Notes under the pieces: generated by a model
The model's input: the letters and a program-made list of their open reading frames with translations, nothing else
The model's database searches: none
Told to the model about the DNA's origin: nothing
Shown: positions 10,545 to 21,322 of the stretch, in pieces
Position numbering within the stretch: position 1 is the first letter of the stretch
How the letters are laid out: every line of letters begins with the position of its first letter
Origin: Bryopsis sp. KO-2023
Taxonomy: Eukaryota; Chlorophyta; Ulvophyceae; Bryopsidales; Bryopsidaceae
DNA: 64,000 nucleotides
Direction: 5' to 3'
Assembly (NCBI GenBank): GCA_030272585.1
Contig: BSYQ01000002.1
Location: 6,944,001 to 7,008,000 of the forward strand
Made by a program: the position numbers and the translations under genes

Positions 10545-11588
10545 ATGCCCACCGAGATTCTGCGAGGCGTTTTCTCCCACCTTCCAGCCAAGTCTTTGGC
10601 GAGAGCTTCTTGCGTTGCGAAAAGTTGGAACTGTCTGGCTGGGGAACAGATCTTCAAGAAAAAAATTCAACTGGAAAAGGCTTGGCGCTACGGAGAGTTC
10701 AAACGTCAAGAATATTCGTTAGGAGGGGCTGGAAAAAAATGGCCGACGTACACGCGTTCAACCAGAAAGGGTAACTTGATCGCTTTGAAGTCCCAAAGCT
10801 TGATTGTTGTACTGGATATAGCGAGCCTAGCTAATAGAACAGCCCATGCCTCCGGTCTCAACACACCGATATGTCTGATGGATGAGGGGGTTGTTTGTGC
10901 TTGTGATAACAACAGAGTTCATGTGTCAAATTTGCAAGCTTTCCAATCAGAAAGATACAAGAGAATCACTTCTTTTCAAGTTGATTTCAATATATCGGAG
11001 ATTGCAGATGTTGGAGATCATGTTGCAATCTGTGGTCAATATGGGTTCTTGGGTTTGTGGGAGAAAGGTGGTTACACGTGTGTGAAAGTACTTGACGAAG
11101 GAGATATGGATAATCACACACACAATACAGAAAAGGATCTTTTATGCATGGCTTTTTGCAAGGAAATGAGAATGTTGGTGTGTGGATCCAGAGGGGGAAC
11201 TCTGATGGTTTGGAGCCTAGCACCTTCTGGTTTGGTAAAAGTGATACAAGGTCACTCAAAATCTGTGTTATCTGTCGAAATTAGCGAGAGGTTTATCCTC
11301 AGCAGCTCTTTGGACGAAACTGTCCGCATATGGAATCGAATTAGCGGGGAGTGCATGCGAATTCTTGAAAATATCAAGGAGAATAGCTGGCACATAGCTT
11401 TGTGTGGGGAAAAGTTTGCGCGTCAATCAGGGCCTATGGTAGAAATATGGGACATAGATGAGAATATATGTATTCAACGGTTTTGGGGTGAACATTACAT
11501 AACGGGGGTGCATCTCACGGCTGAGGCGCTCACGGTTGTAGTTCTCAATGGGGATTTTTTGACTTGGGATGCAGTTTTGCCACAATAG
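10545..11588 (+). CDS. F-box/WD40-repeat protein, type B, copy 1
   Basis: A 347-aa product, likely an SCF substrate receptor. The F-box is at residues 1-40 (MPTEILRGVFSHLPAKSL, then ARASCVAKSWN). WD repeats follow, including GFLGLWEKGGYTCVKVLDEG, GGTLMVWSLAPSG, GHSKSVLSVEISERFILSSS and DETVRIWNRISGECMRIL. The last blade is GDFLTWDAVLPQ. The frame is open upstream to 10,491 (CAEWSKCLVISKHDEFY). An AG acceptor at 10,500 also fits, so a short 5' exon is possible. I took the ATG at 10,545 because it gives the family length. The paralogue is at 24,379-25,395. Confidence 0.88.
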   Translation: MPTEILRGVFSHLPAKSLARASCVAKSWNCLAGEQIFKKKIQLEKAWRYGEFKRQEYSLGGAGKKWPTYTRSTRKGNLIALKSQSLIVVLDIASLANRTAHASGLNTPICLMDEGVVCACDNNRVHVSNLQAFQSERYKRITSFQVDFNISEIADVGDHVAICGQYGFLGLWEKGGYTCVKVLDEGDMDNHTHNTEKDLLCMAFCKEMRMLVCGSRGGTLMVWSLAPSGLVKVIQGHSKSVLSVEISERFILSSSLDETVRIWNRISGECMRILENIKENSWHIALCGEKFARQSGPMVEIWDIDENICIQRFWGEHYITGVHLTAEALTVVVLNGDFLTWDAVLPQ

Positions 11589-11589
11589 T

Positions 11590-11999
11590 AAGGACTTTGA
11601 GGCTTAGTCACTGAACAGGTTGCATCTTCGTTTTTCATTCATTGCTTGTTTGTAATGCTCTTTATGTCAGGGCTGAGTGTTTTTCTCAGACTCCTCAAAT
11701 CTAAAATAAGTCAGTTAGCTTTCTTGAAGGATTAGTTTCCTTCGACGAGGAGATTGTGAAACCAAAAAATGACATTTTGGTTGTTTTGTGCTAATTGCTT
11801 TTTTGTGGTCTTCCACCCAAAACTCTAAACAAACAAAAAAAGAAACGATTACAAAATTCTACTGAGATTCTACAAAAACCTGACAAGGCACAGATGGAGT
11901 TTTCTCACGTTGGTAACGACACAAAAAGAGTCCACCTGCTCCCCATAGACGACGTACCCACTTCCCTCGCCGCCTGAAGCTTGAGATCACCATAAATTT
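11590..11999. other. Spacer, nothing recognised
   Basis: 3' flank of the type B gene. Short frames only. Confidence 0.4.
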
Positions 12000-12221
12000 G
12001 CGGTTTAAACCCTTCAACCCCTAAATACACCGAGTGACACTCAAGAATACGTGGAAAACATTCATATCATCACAACACCATCCAAAAAGAGCTTTCAAAA
12101 CAATCAAAGGCTGTACTTAGACCTCAACTTTTCACCCCAACATGTGGAACACCACACAGAAGCTAAAATATATCAGCTTGCCTCGCGTTCCCAGACTTCG
12201 CTCGAAACCTTTCAATGAGCT

Positions 12222-12286
12222 TCCAGTGAGATAGTAAAGCGGTATCGCGACCAGCGCCCCCTGGTTGCACCCATGCAGGTTTGCGA
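12222..12286 (-). pseudogene. ZIP transporter exon fragment in left arm of FB1
   Basis: Reverse-strand sequence matches the intron acceptor and first codons of the last ZIP exon at 23,208-23,513, around the segment coding VAMPLYYSTGS. It is a captured fragment and cannot encode a transporter. Confidence 0.65.
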
Positions 12287-12685
12287 AAAAAAGTAACAAA
12301 GCGGCGTTGACAGGAACGTGTCTCCTGATCGTCCAAATCTGGGTTCTTTGTCGAAAAGTATTCGCAAAGGTCAGGAGACGGGACTTTCCTACAGTAGCGG
12401 CATGATAACTCCCTGACGGTACAACGGTCGAGTCACTGGGGTCAGGTTACCCGTATTTTAGTTACAACACGAGTACTCGGTCGACTTTGACGCCCACTTT
12501 GACACGAGTTCTGGAATGTTGTGGTTACGTCGTTTTGCTGGCGCTTTTCGGTGCTTCGGGAAGAGCGACATCGACGCCCCGGTGCAGATCGAGAAGATTC
12601 AAGCGGAGGAAGAGTTCGAGCTAGTGGTGGGACCCCTCTGGTTCAGGTGTATTCTGGTGCTTAATAGGGAATGGGAGAAAAAAAA

Positions 12686-13045
12686 TGACTCAACAAGTCG
12701 ATTTCGTGCGCACTTTTCTGTTACAGATAGAGGACGAGGACGTGCCTTTTTCTGACGAGTCAGTGGAGCCAGAGGTCTTCGTGGGCGTCTTCAACTCTCT
12801 GCTACACCAGCAGCTTAGGTAAAAGATTGAAGTTTTTAATGGATGTGGTTAGATTTTTCTTAACCTTACACCGTCATTTACTGAGGGGGCTGATACGTTT
12901 GGGCTATTTCAGCGTGAGCTTCGAACCAACGGCGCACCTTGAGTTTCGGGAAAGAGATGATTGTGAAGTGCCCGAAGAACTGCTACACGAAGGCTACGTG
13001 TGTGCTGTCGGGCTGCGACAGAAACGTCGCAAACTTTGCAAAGTT
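12686..13045 (+). CDS. Unknown small two-exon frame in left arm of FB1
   Basis: Starting at ATG 12,686 the frame reads MTQQVDFVRTFLLQIEDEDV and continues acidic (PFSDESVEPEVF, then FNSLLHQQL). It reaches a donor near 12,819. Using the TTTCAG acceptor near 12,911 it continues SFEPTAHLEFRERDD, EVPEELLHEGYVCAVG and stops after RQKRRKLCKV. The right arm repeats this with few changes, beginning MGEKQQVDFV at 15,490 (-). A second, longer frame (12,939-13,607) overlaps it; its arms differ at many residues. I do not recognise either product. Conservation may simply reflect recent duplication. Confidence 0.35.
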
Positions 13046-13638
13046 TGATGGGGTCGCGTTTTCCCCATACAACATCACAAGACGAGCACCAAAGCCAATG
13101 GGTCCAAAAGCGCAACGCAAGAAATTTTCAATATTTGGCATACACGTTGCATTTCTCTTCAGCAGAAACCTGGTGGTCTTACTACACCGTATCCGGGTGA
13201 TGGAAGGTTTTGATTATGTGGGACACGCCATTGTCAGCGAAGAAGCCCAGAGTGTAAGTCTTCACACCACGATTGAAGAAATGGTGTTTATACGTGCTTG
13301 GACCCTGACTGCTCTTTCGAGCAGCGCTCAGTATGGAGGCCACCGCTTGACGGCAGTTGGACTTTCTGGCTGGAAGCACATGGACCACTACTCGCTCAAA
13401 ATCGCTCAAAGTTTGCTGGAGAATAGCAAAAGCAAAGTCAGCGCAGGGGCTACGGTTAGAGGTCCTCCCTGTGTGTGCGTTTGGCCAAAGGGTCGTCAGA
13501 AGTGCATCGATCTCGTTAATGCCAACAGTTTCATCTCGGAGGCAGGATTAACTTCGGGAGCCCAACGTCAACCTGAATACTTCCCTTTTGAGCTTCTACA
13601 ATGTTGACGGGGCAAATGGTGCAAGCAAGGGCAGGTAC

Positions 13639-14208
13639 TTAGGATAGCATGAGTCGGCCAGTAATTTCATGCATTAAAGAGAAAAGTGTGAAATCGCCAA
13701 GTTCTAGTGCCTCCTTCACACGCTCCCTTGGATTTTTCCCGCTGAACGACATTTGCACAGTGATCGGCGCTCTTCCTACAAGGAGATCTTCGAGAGGAAT
13801 ATCGAGCATCTCTCCCAGGCCAAGGCAGACTCTCCGTCCATCTTCACAATGTATGACTGTGTGGATGTTCCAATTTTGTGTGGATCTCTGATGTCCCAGC
13901 AAAATCGATTTTCTCCTGTTATGAGGAGCCGCCGCTTTTAGTATACCTATACTTAGCTCCGTTCCGGTTATGCATTTCGGTATGATTCGCCGGGGTAGGT
14001 GTAAAGTCGATTCGCTCGCTTCGGAACACAAATGCATCTTGTGCCTCCCACCAAATTCGGAGCTTTGGAGTTCGAACGCAGTCCCAGATTTCCTGATTAT
14101 CGCACCCCCGTGTCTCAATCCAGTGCCTTTCCTAGACTCGCCCCTCAGTGTACGTTCATTGAAGGCTTCCATGGCATTATCCTGACCGATCAAAGGCCTG
14201 AGCGTCAT
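13639..14208 (-). CDS. Unknown 189-aa open frame in the loop of FB1
   Basis: This lies wholly in the single-copy loop between the FB1 arms. Its C-terminal half looks protein-like (CLGLGEMLDIPLEDLLVG, APITVQMSFSGKNPRERVKE, LELGDFTLFSL). No domain, signal peptide or membrane span is evident. It may be an exon of a gene that was duplicated on both sides to form the foldback, or a chance frame. Its position in the loop is the main reason to note it. Confidence 0.35.
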   Translation of the reverse strand: MTLRPLIGQDNAMEAFNERTLRGESRKGTGLRHGGAIIRKSGTAFELQSSEFGGRHKMHLCSEASESTLHLPRRIIPKCITGTELSIGILKAAAPHNRRKSILLGHQRSTQNWNIHTVIHCEDGRRVCLGLGEMLDIPLEDLLVGRAPITVQMSFSGKNPRERVKEALELGDFTLFSLMHEITGRLMLS

Positions 14209-15189
14209 TGCATGTGCGGATCTCCAGTTGCACCTGCCCTTGCTTACGCCTTTTGCCTTGCCTACTTTTGAATCTGCTTTGTAAGCTCAAGCATGATCCT
14301 CCTTTATTTCCCCTTGTGGAAGTTCAAAAGGGAAATATTCAGGTTGACGTTGGGCTCCCGACCCCACCAAAACATCACAAACCACGGTAGCTAATCCTGC
14401 CTTCGATCTGACACTGATTGCATTCACGAGATTGATGCACTCCTGACGACCCTTTGGCCCAACGCACACAAAGGGAGGACCTCTAACCGTAGCCCCTGCA
14501 CAGACTTTGCTTTTGCGTTTCTCCAGCAAACTTTGAGCGACCTTGAGCGTGTAGTGGTTCCAGCCATAAAGTCCAACAGAGTATATCGCAAGAAAGCCAT
14601 AGCATCTAAGGAACACTGCCGTCAAGTGGTGGCGTCCATACTGAGCGCTGCTCGAAAGAGCAGTCAGGGTCCTCACGCGTGGCAGTTTGTGTCATTTCAT
14701 GCGTGAATGCATGTTCCGTGGTATAGTGCGCCGCCTGAGAGTTTCGCATATCTTATGCTACTCCTGTCGACGTCCTGAACGTAATCAAAGAAGTTCCTTC
14801 TGTGTGCGAAAGCTAGGTTCACTTGTTTGACGTTTTTTGGGGGGGGGTTGGAAAAAAGACAAGGTACAGAAAACCTGGTAAACACCATTTCTTCAATCGT
14901 GGTGTGAAGACTTACACTCTGAGCTTCTTCGCTGACAATGGCGTGTCCCACACCATCAAAATCTTCTATCGCCCGAATACGATGTATCAAGCCTACCAGG
15001 TTTCTGCTGAAGACGGGGGCAACGTGTATGCCAAATCTTGACAATTTCGTTCGTCGCGCTTTTGCACCCATTGGCTTCGGTACTCGCGTTGTCGTTTTGT
15101 ATGGGGAAAACGCGACCCTATCAAACTTTGCAAAGTTTGCGACGTTTCTGTCGCAGCCCAACATCACACACGTAGCCTTCGTGTAGCAG

Positions 15190-15490
15190 CTGTTCGGGCA
15201 CTTCACTAGCATCTCTTTCTTGAAATTCAAAATGCGCCGTTGGTTCGAAGCTCACGCTGAAATAGCCCACACGTATCAGCCCCCTCAGTGAATGACAGTG
15301 TAAGGTGAAGAAACTCCCACCACATTCACCAAAAACTTCAATTTCTTACCTAAGCTGCTGGTGTTGCAGAGAGTTGAAGACGCCCTCAAAGCACTCTGGC
15401 TCCACTGACTCGTCAGAAAAAGGCACGTCTTCGTCCGCTATCTGTAACAGAAAAGTGCGCACGAAATCGACTTGTTGTTTTTCTCCCATT
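15190..15490 (-). CDS. Unknown small frame in right arm of FB1
   Basis: Mirror copy of the 12,686-13,045 frame. It starts at an ATG that gives MGEKQQVDFVRTFLLQI; the left arm has an early stop in this register and uses a later ATG. Acidic residues ADEDVPFSDESVEPECFEG follow, then the same donor/acceptor pair and a second exon ending RQKRRKLCKV. I do not know the function. Confidence 0.35.
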
Positions 15491-15871
15491 CCCTATCCAG
15501 CACTAGAATACACCTGAACCAGAGGAGTCCTACCACCAGCTCGAACTCTTCCTCCGCTCGTGTCTTCTCGATATGCACCGGGGCGTCGACGTCGCTCTTC
15601 CCGAAGCACCGAAAAGCGCCAGCGAAACGACGTAACCACAACATTCCAAAACGGGTGTCAAAGTGGGCATCAAAGTCGATCAAGTACTCGTGCTGTAACT
15701 AAAATACTGATATCCAGAACCCCAGTGACTTGATCGTTGTACTATCAGGGAGTTATCATGTCGCTACTGTAACAAAGTTCTGTCTCCTGACCTCTGCAAA
15801 TGCTTTTCGGCAAGGAACCTAGATTTGGACGATCGTCAGACACGACCCTGAGAATGCCGCTTTGTTTTTTT

Positions 15872-15942
15872 TGCAAACCTGCCATGTGTGCAACCAGGGA
15901 GCGCTGGTCGCGATACCGCTCTATTATCTCACTGGAAGCGCA
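15872..15942 (+). pseudogene. ZIP transporter exon fragment in right arm of FB1
   Basis: The core at 15,896-15,940 reads ALVAIPLYYLTGSA and then a stop. It mirrors VVAMPLYYSTGS of the ZIP exon at 23,208-23,513. The upstream bases resemble the end of the ZIP intron, so genomic DNA rather than mRNA was copied. Confidence 0.7.
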
Positions 15943-16212
15943 TAGAAAGGTTTCAAGCGAAGTCTGAAAACTCGAGGCAAGCTGATACATTTTAGCTTCT
16001 GTGTGGTGTTCCACATGTTGGGTGAAGAGTTGAGGTCTAAGTACAGCCTTTGATTATTCTGAAAGCTCTTTTTGGAGAGTGTTGTGATGATATGAATGTT
16101 TTCCACGTATTCTTGAGTGTCACTCGGTGTATTTAGGGGTTCAAGAGTTTAAATTTTTCGTATGAGTTGGTCGATTTGTGTGCGAGTGGCACGGAGAAAA
16201 AAGAAGTAAAAA

Positions 16213-17350
16213 TTATGCGGCATTAGCGATGTCAATGAGGTAGTTAGCTACCCCATCGACGATCGAAATGCCGAAATTCCCATGGTGGGCGAATCCTGAT
16301 CGGTTGACGAGACCCCCCGGGATCAACCGGGGGACGACCTTGGTTGCACCATCGTTGCCATCATGGGTGCCAAGTGTCGTGCCAGAGTGGGGGCCACCCA
16401 CTCTGGCGGATCAACGTCATGATCGAAAATATGTTTTGACCTGGTTAGTGCCGGGTTAGTTGATTTTTAATTTCTCTCTCCTGTACATTTCAGCAGTCGT
16501 CGAGCGCGTTTTTTTCCCTCATGATGTGACTTAGAAACTCATCCTTTTTTTTTGGTATGTACATACAGCCGTGCGCACGCCCTGGACCCACAGGAGTCGG
16601 CCTTGGCCAAGACGCGGAAACTGCCAAAGGTGTGGCCCAAATTCGCCTGAGCTCGAAATATTCCGAGCACCCAAAGGAAAAGAATGTGTCAGGGGGTTGA
16701 TTTTGAAATGGAGGCCTCGAGCGCGACCCCTTTCAGCACACGAAGGTGCAGCGGATGGAACGCGTGTTTTTTCTGTTAAATTTCGGCCCTATAAGTGGGT
16801 GGTTTCGAGTTATTGCACACATGGAGGAAGGAAGCCGCCCCCAAAAAAATCCCCCCAACAAAGAGTCGGGTGGGTGAGAGTGTGAGGAGCCGTTGTGTGG
16901 GGGACAGGAAAACGCTCGCTTTCCTGTTCTGGAGAAGCTCGCTTCAAAAAGAGAGTTTCCTGTTTCGACGGTTTCGAGTTTTTTTTCGTCCTTCTGGGTC
17001 GTGGAAAGAGAACGCTGGATTTATTTTAACCCTATCGCCTTTTTTCGATATGGCGAAACTGCGGGACTATAATCTGGAAGGAGCGAAATCGTCGAGACAA
17101 GGGTCGGACGGCAATTTTTCTGCGACAGCGATGACTCGTTGCAGAAAAAAAAAGCAAGCGTACGCCGCGTTTCTGTTGGCATGTTTCTTTTTTCTTTCTC
17201 GTTTCTCAGGGAGGACTGGGACAAAATATTTACCACGGTACGACTCGTTCCATTTTTTTATTCTGGCGAAAAAGCGGCCTGTGGATGTCTTCGTGGAAGA
17301 TTGGAGAGTGTTTTTTCAAGGGGGGTGGAAAGTAAATAATTTTTAAAAGG
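16213..17350. other. Spacer with unassigned open frames
   Basis: A minus-strand frame (16,213-16,401) reads GGPHSGTTLGTHDGNDGATK and later GISIVDGVANYLIDIANAA before a stop. Its composition is protein-like, but I cannot assign it. A plus frame (16,571-16,885) is rich in Arg/Pro and has no signature. Confidence 0.25.
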
Positions 17351-17919
17351 AAACCCCAAGACCTTCAACTGGCAAAAGAGTCCAGACCTTTTCGAAAATA
17401 AATAAATAAATAAGTTAAAATTAGAAAACCCCAGAAAATTAAAGATAAGGAAACCTTGAATACTTTTGTTTTTTCTTCTTTCACAACAGAAACAGGCTTT
17501 TTTCTGGGGAATAAATTCAGATGTGAAGGTAAGAAAGAAAATAAAAAAAATTGGAAATAAATCAATTACCCCCAGAAAAAGAACAACAATAAACACTCTG
17601 AATAATAAAAGATGCTTTCTGAGGATATTTTTGATCTTTGGGGTTATCTTCCAAGATAAATTTAAAAGAGTGAATAAGAAAACCTCTGCTTCTCACCAGT
17701 GTTCTTTTCTCCTTTTTTTTTCTAGTTTACTTCTGAAAGAATTATTCCTTTTTTGTGAAAATAGAGATGCATGTCAGCGACTGTTCATACCCACAGGCTC
17801 AAGCAACTGACCTACATCTCAAAAACTATTTTTAGAATTTGATCATATTTGAGATAAATTAGTGGACGACAGTAGGGGTTTGATTCCCCTGCTGAATTTC
17901 ATATTTAATTTTCGTCACT

Positions 17920-19500
17920 ACCAAAAAATGTAAACACTCTTCTGGGGTCTCCATTTCCTTTTTTTTTTTTGCACTTCTCTATTCGATACCACCACTACGG
18001 CCTTGGGGTAGACCACAGAAATGGATTATTTGTTATTTTTGTAAGGAAAAAAGGAAAAAGGAGGCGCAGATCAGCGCAGCAAATTTGATTTCTAGAGAAA
18101 TAACTTGTGGTTGGCAGGCCTCATCATAAGGAAATTGTTTAGCTAAAACATATAATAAATAAAAATAAATAAAAATGAAAATAATAAAATAATAAAAAAA
18201 CCTCAAGTTTCCTTGTGAGCTCAGTCTAGCTAAGCAAGGGGCTCTGTTTTTTTGAGATTAGATTATGGTTCGATGACGGTCTTTGTTTTTCTTTGTGGAA
18301 TTTTTTATTCTTTCTAATTTCAACGATTGCTTTGCCGCCATCATCATTCCAACTGTCAGACTGACTTTCCAAAAACAGATTGGGATAGGAAAAAGAAAAA
18401 CTGTTGGGGAGTCTTCCACTGAGGTCTAACAATTATTGTTATGATAATATTAGTACGATAAAATGACCTGAGCAAGGAACAGATCTTTTCGAGAATCGGT
18501 GTTTTATATCTTAAACAAGAATTCATGAGGTCCGAAATGAACAGAGAAGCCTTGGATTAAAACAAACATGCTGAAATATTTTATCCTCATTAGAAAACAG
18601 GGCTAGGGAAAAAAAATGGATTCCAGTGGATTCTTCTTATTTTAAGAAAATTTTGTATTAAAATCTCTGTTTGTAATAGCAAGCCAATTATCCATCGAAA
18701 AGTTTGTTTCCAAATATGGATCTTACTCTTATTTGTTTTCAGAGTTGGTCTATTTCTGAAGGGTTTTTTATCTATTTTTTCCGGAGTGCAGTTTCGGTGT
18801 TCTTAGTAAAGACCCCCACCTTGGTGGTGGTTTTCCCGGATGATTATCAATCCATAGGGAGGTTAGGTGTATGATTATGTTTTGGGGGGGGGGGGGGGGG
18901 GAGATGAGGTGTGTTTCATCAGAAGTCTGTGTGTAAAGTTATGTTCGGTACAATTTCTTTTCTGTGTGCATTCTGGCAGCCTAGTGCAGGTTACTTAAGA
19001 GGTCTTTTTGAAAATTGATTTAAGGTTCTGGTGGACGATAGATAAGTTTTAGATAGTAGGATAATAGTACATTGTGGTTCTCTCCCTCCCCTCTGAGATT
19101 CTGACTGATTTTTATATTTTCAATCAATTGCAAAGTTTGGGAAAGGGAATAAGAGTGAGAGATGAATGGGTCAGTCACTGGAAGGGAAAAAAAGTGAGAC
19201 ACCAAGGGAATTCTATTGGTTTAAAATATAATATAGAACTGCAAAAAAGAAGTATGGAGAATTCACTCCATGGAGAAAAAAAAAGTGCCAAAAATTTGTT
19301 GGAAGATTTTTGTGGGAAGTTGTAGAGTTGTTACAAAAAACACTAGCAGAGTTTTGGGAACTGGGAGGGAAAATTGTTCGTTGGCAGGAAAGTTGAGTGT
19401 GATATGAGTGTCCAACAGAGCTGACTCCAGTGAAAACCACCTGGGCCAAATCCCCCCTCAGTTGTGGAATCGAGACAACTCGAGACAATTCCTTGGCCCT
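17920..19500. repeat. Segmental duplication SD-B, copy 1
   Basis: Matches 30,650-31,970 and, in parts, 41,300-41,500 and 51,850-52,300. Landmarks: a CCACTACGGCCTTGGGGTAGA box (17,990), GACCTGAGCAAGGAACAGATC (18,469), CCATAGGGAGGTT (18,852), an 18-base G-run at 18,884-18,901 and AGAATTCACTCCATGGAGA (19,257). Frames are not conserved, so it is non-coding. No gene is seen between 17,350 and 19,500. Confidence 0.6.
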
Positions 19501-20272
19501 CAATCGAAATCATAAAATCCCCCCCCCCCCCCTAAAATTGTTCCATGCGATTTTTGGTGCAACTGCACTAATGGCGTTTCATCTCCAAGACTCGCTGTGG
19601 CATCTTTTCTCCGTGTATAACACGCCTGACCTGGTCCATCAGAAAGACAGATAGGATAGAAACGAAAAAAAAATCTCTTCTCCAGTGATTGCGACAGATA
19701 GGGACCATGAGGCTCTCACTCCATGACCATGAGTGAGAGCCCTCACAGCTCTCCACATTTTGGGACGATTCTAATCGAGCTCGGGCGACTGCTTGCAATC
19801 CCACCAGCAGAAAAACCCTCTGGGTGAATTTTTTTGTGGAGACCTGCCACTCCTGTGCGTTTGAAGCGGACGAGCTTCGTGCTTCCTCTTGAAAAAGTAA
19901 GAAAAATTAAGCGCGAGCGACGAGGGTTTTTATTTTCTAGACTTCTTTGGTCAGGCCCAAAGAAGCTGAAAATAAGAGAGCGCCTCTTGAGTGGCTCCGC
20001 GACGTCGGGGGTGGCCTTGGAAACGTTTTAGTAGCAGTTTTTTTCTTGCGATTATTATCACCGAGTCTCTGTGCGTTTTGACCGTGATCTTTCCAAAAAG
20101 GGGTGCGATGGCCTCTTCTTGCTTTTGCTGGTGCTGGGCATCCCCACGCTTATTTTTTCCAAAAAAAAAAGTTGCGCGCTCGGCAAGGCGATGAAACCTC
20201 TCCTTTGACAACGTGATATTGTGAATCCAGGAGGGAGGAGGAGAATCTCTTTTTCGAGACCGAGACGCCACC
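19500..20272. other. Upstream region of type A F-box gene copy 2
   Basis: A C-run at 19,519-19,531. From about 19,900 the sequence resembles, reversed, the upstream flanks of the genes at 4,185 and 28,264. No separate gene is seen. Confidence 0.4.
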
Positions 20273-21322
20273 ATGAGCGACTGTGTTCCAATGGAATGGG
20301 ACTTGCCCTGGCATATCCTAGTCGAGATTCTTGGAAGAATTCCTGCTGTGTCACTGGCCAGATGCTCCTGTGTCGCCACATCTTGGCGAGAAGTTACCAA
20401 GAAAGAATCGTCCTTGAAAAAGAAAATAGGCTTGGAGCGTGCGTGGTTGCATGAAGCAGTAGAGCCCATCATTCACGAACATCAAATTGGTTTTTGCACA
20501 TTATGTTCTGCCAAGATGGAGGATCTCATTGCCTTAGGTGGTTACCCCGAGTTTAAGGTGTTCGACTTCCATCGAAAAGAATTTGTTTTTGATCCTCAGG
20601 AGATCAACGTGTTGAGGAGTCTTTCTTTTATGGATGGGATGCTTTTGACTGGGAATTCTAAAGGTGACTTGTGTGGATGGGATATATTCACATGGACAAA
20701 GCTTTTCTCTGTCCAAATTTACGATTCGATCATCTGGTCTATAGCGGACCTTGGCGACAACGTGGCCGTTGGGGGTGCATATGGGAATCTTCAAATTTGG
20801 AGAAAAGGGGTGTGGGGGTTGAAAGAATCCCTTCAAGGCCATACATGCAGTGTTTATTGCATTTTGCCCCAGCCAAACGATATCTTAATTAGTGGGTCAC
20901 GGGATATGACTATTCGAATATGGGACTTAGTCGATAATGCTTGCCTTAGAGTGATTGGTGAACAGACGCGGGGAGTATTTTCCATGGACGTGTGTGATGG
21001 TCTCATCTTTTGTGAAGCGCCTAACGGTAATATTCGCTCGTGGGACTTTGAAAGCGGTGAGCACGTGCATACCTTTCGAGGTCATACAAATAGTGTGACT
21101 TCTATTGTTGTTAAGGAAGGTCGGATGTTCACAGGATCTTATGATGGAACGATAAAAATGTGGGATGTAACGAAAGGCGAGTGTGTGCGAACCTTTCTTT
21201 GTCGGGACGATAGGGAGCAAGAAGAGGAACCGATAACAGGGATATGGATTGATGATGAAAAGCTAGTGGCCGTTCGTGGTTATGGAGAGATTTGGGAGTG
21301 GGACTTTTCTAAGGGATGGTGA
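20273..21322 (+). CDS. F-box/WD40-repeat protein, type A, copy 2
   Basis: A 349-aa product, likely an SCF substrate receptor. It starts MSDCVPMEWDLPWHILVEIL; the F-box ends ARCSCVATSWREV at about residue 43. Then come KKKIGLERAW and about seven WD-like blades: KGDLCGWDIFTW, YGNLQIWRKGVW, SGSRDMTIRIWDLVDNACL, NGNIRSWDFESGEHVHTF, GSYDGTIKMWDVTKGECV and the closing GEIWEWDFSKGW. The start codon context (GACGCCACC before ATG) is Kozak-like and the same ATG is used by copy 3. It is one coding exon in tail-to-tail pairing with 27,215-28,264. Confidence 0.92.
   Translation: MSDCVPMEWDLPWHILVEILGRIPAVSLARCSCVATSWREVTKKESSLKKKIGLERAWLHEAVEPIIHEHQIGFCTLCSAKMEDLIALGGYPEFKVFDFHRKEFVFDPQEINVLRSLSFMDGMLLTGNSKGDLCGWDIFTWTKLFSVQIYDSIIWSIADLGDNVAVGGAYGNLQIWRKGVWGLKESLQGHTCSVYCILPQPNDILISGSRDMTIRIWDLVDNACLRVIGEQTRGVFSMDVCDGLIFCEAPNGNIRSWDFESGEHVHTFRGHTNSVTSIVVKEGRMFTGSYDGTIKMWDVTKGECVRTFLCRDDREQEEEPITGIWIDDEKLVAVRGYGEIWEWDFSKGW

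Larger units (their letters stand above)
12000..16150. mobile_element. Large foldback element FB1 (inverted arms about 1.6 and 1.84 kb, 0.7 kb loop)
   Basis: The left arm (12,000-13,602) is the reverse complement of the right arm (14,314-16,150). The outer end shares CCCCTAAATACACCGAGTGA; the inner end shares GAGCCCAACGTCAACCTGAA. The right arm has about 170-200 extra bp at 14,680-14,880. Each arm carries the same small frame: 12,686 on + (MTQQVDFVRTFLLQIEDEDV) and 15,490 on - (MGEKQQVDFVRTFLLQI). A TTTCAG acceptor follows in both, then a second frame ending RQKRRKLCKV. Arms differ by scattered substitutions, so this is not an assembly mirror. I know no matching family. Each arm also holds a ZIP-transporter exon fragment, listed separately. 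Confidence 0.8.

Noticed and set aside
12939-13607. 222-codon frame in the left arm of FB1 as a conserved gene
   Set aside because: The right-arm copy is interrupted and differs at many residues. No domain is recognised, although an LCCL-like Cys pattern (CPKNC) was considered and does not fit.
17865-17890. T-arm-like stem (GTAGGGGTTTGATTCCCCT) as a tRNA
   Set aside because: No acceptor, D-arm or anticodon arm could be placed around it; the same goes for similar stems near 46,428 and 60,378.
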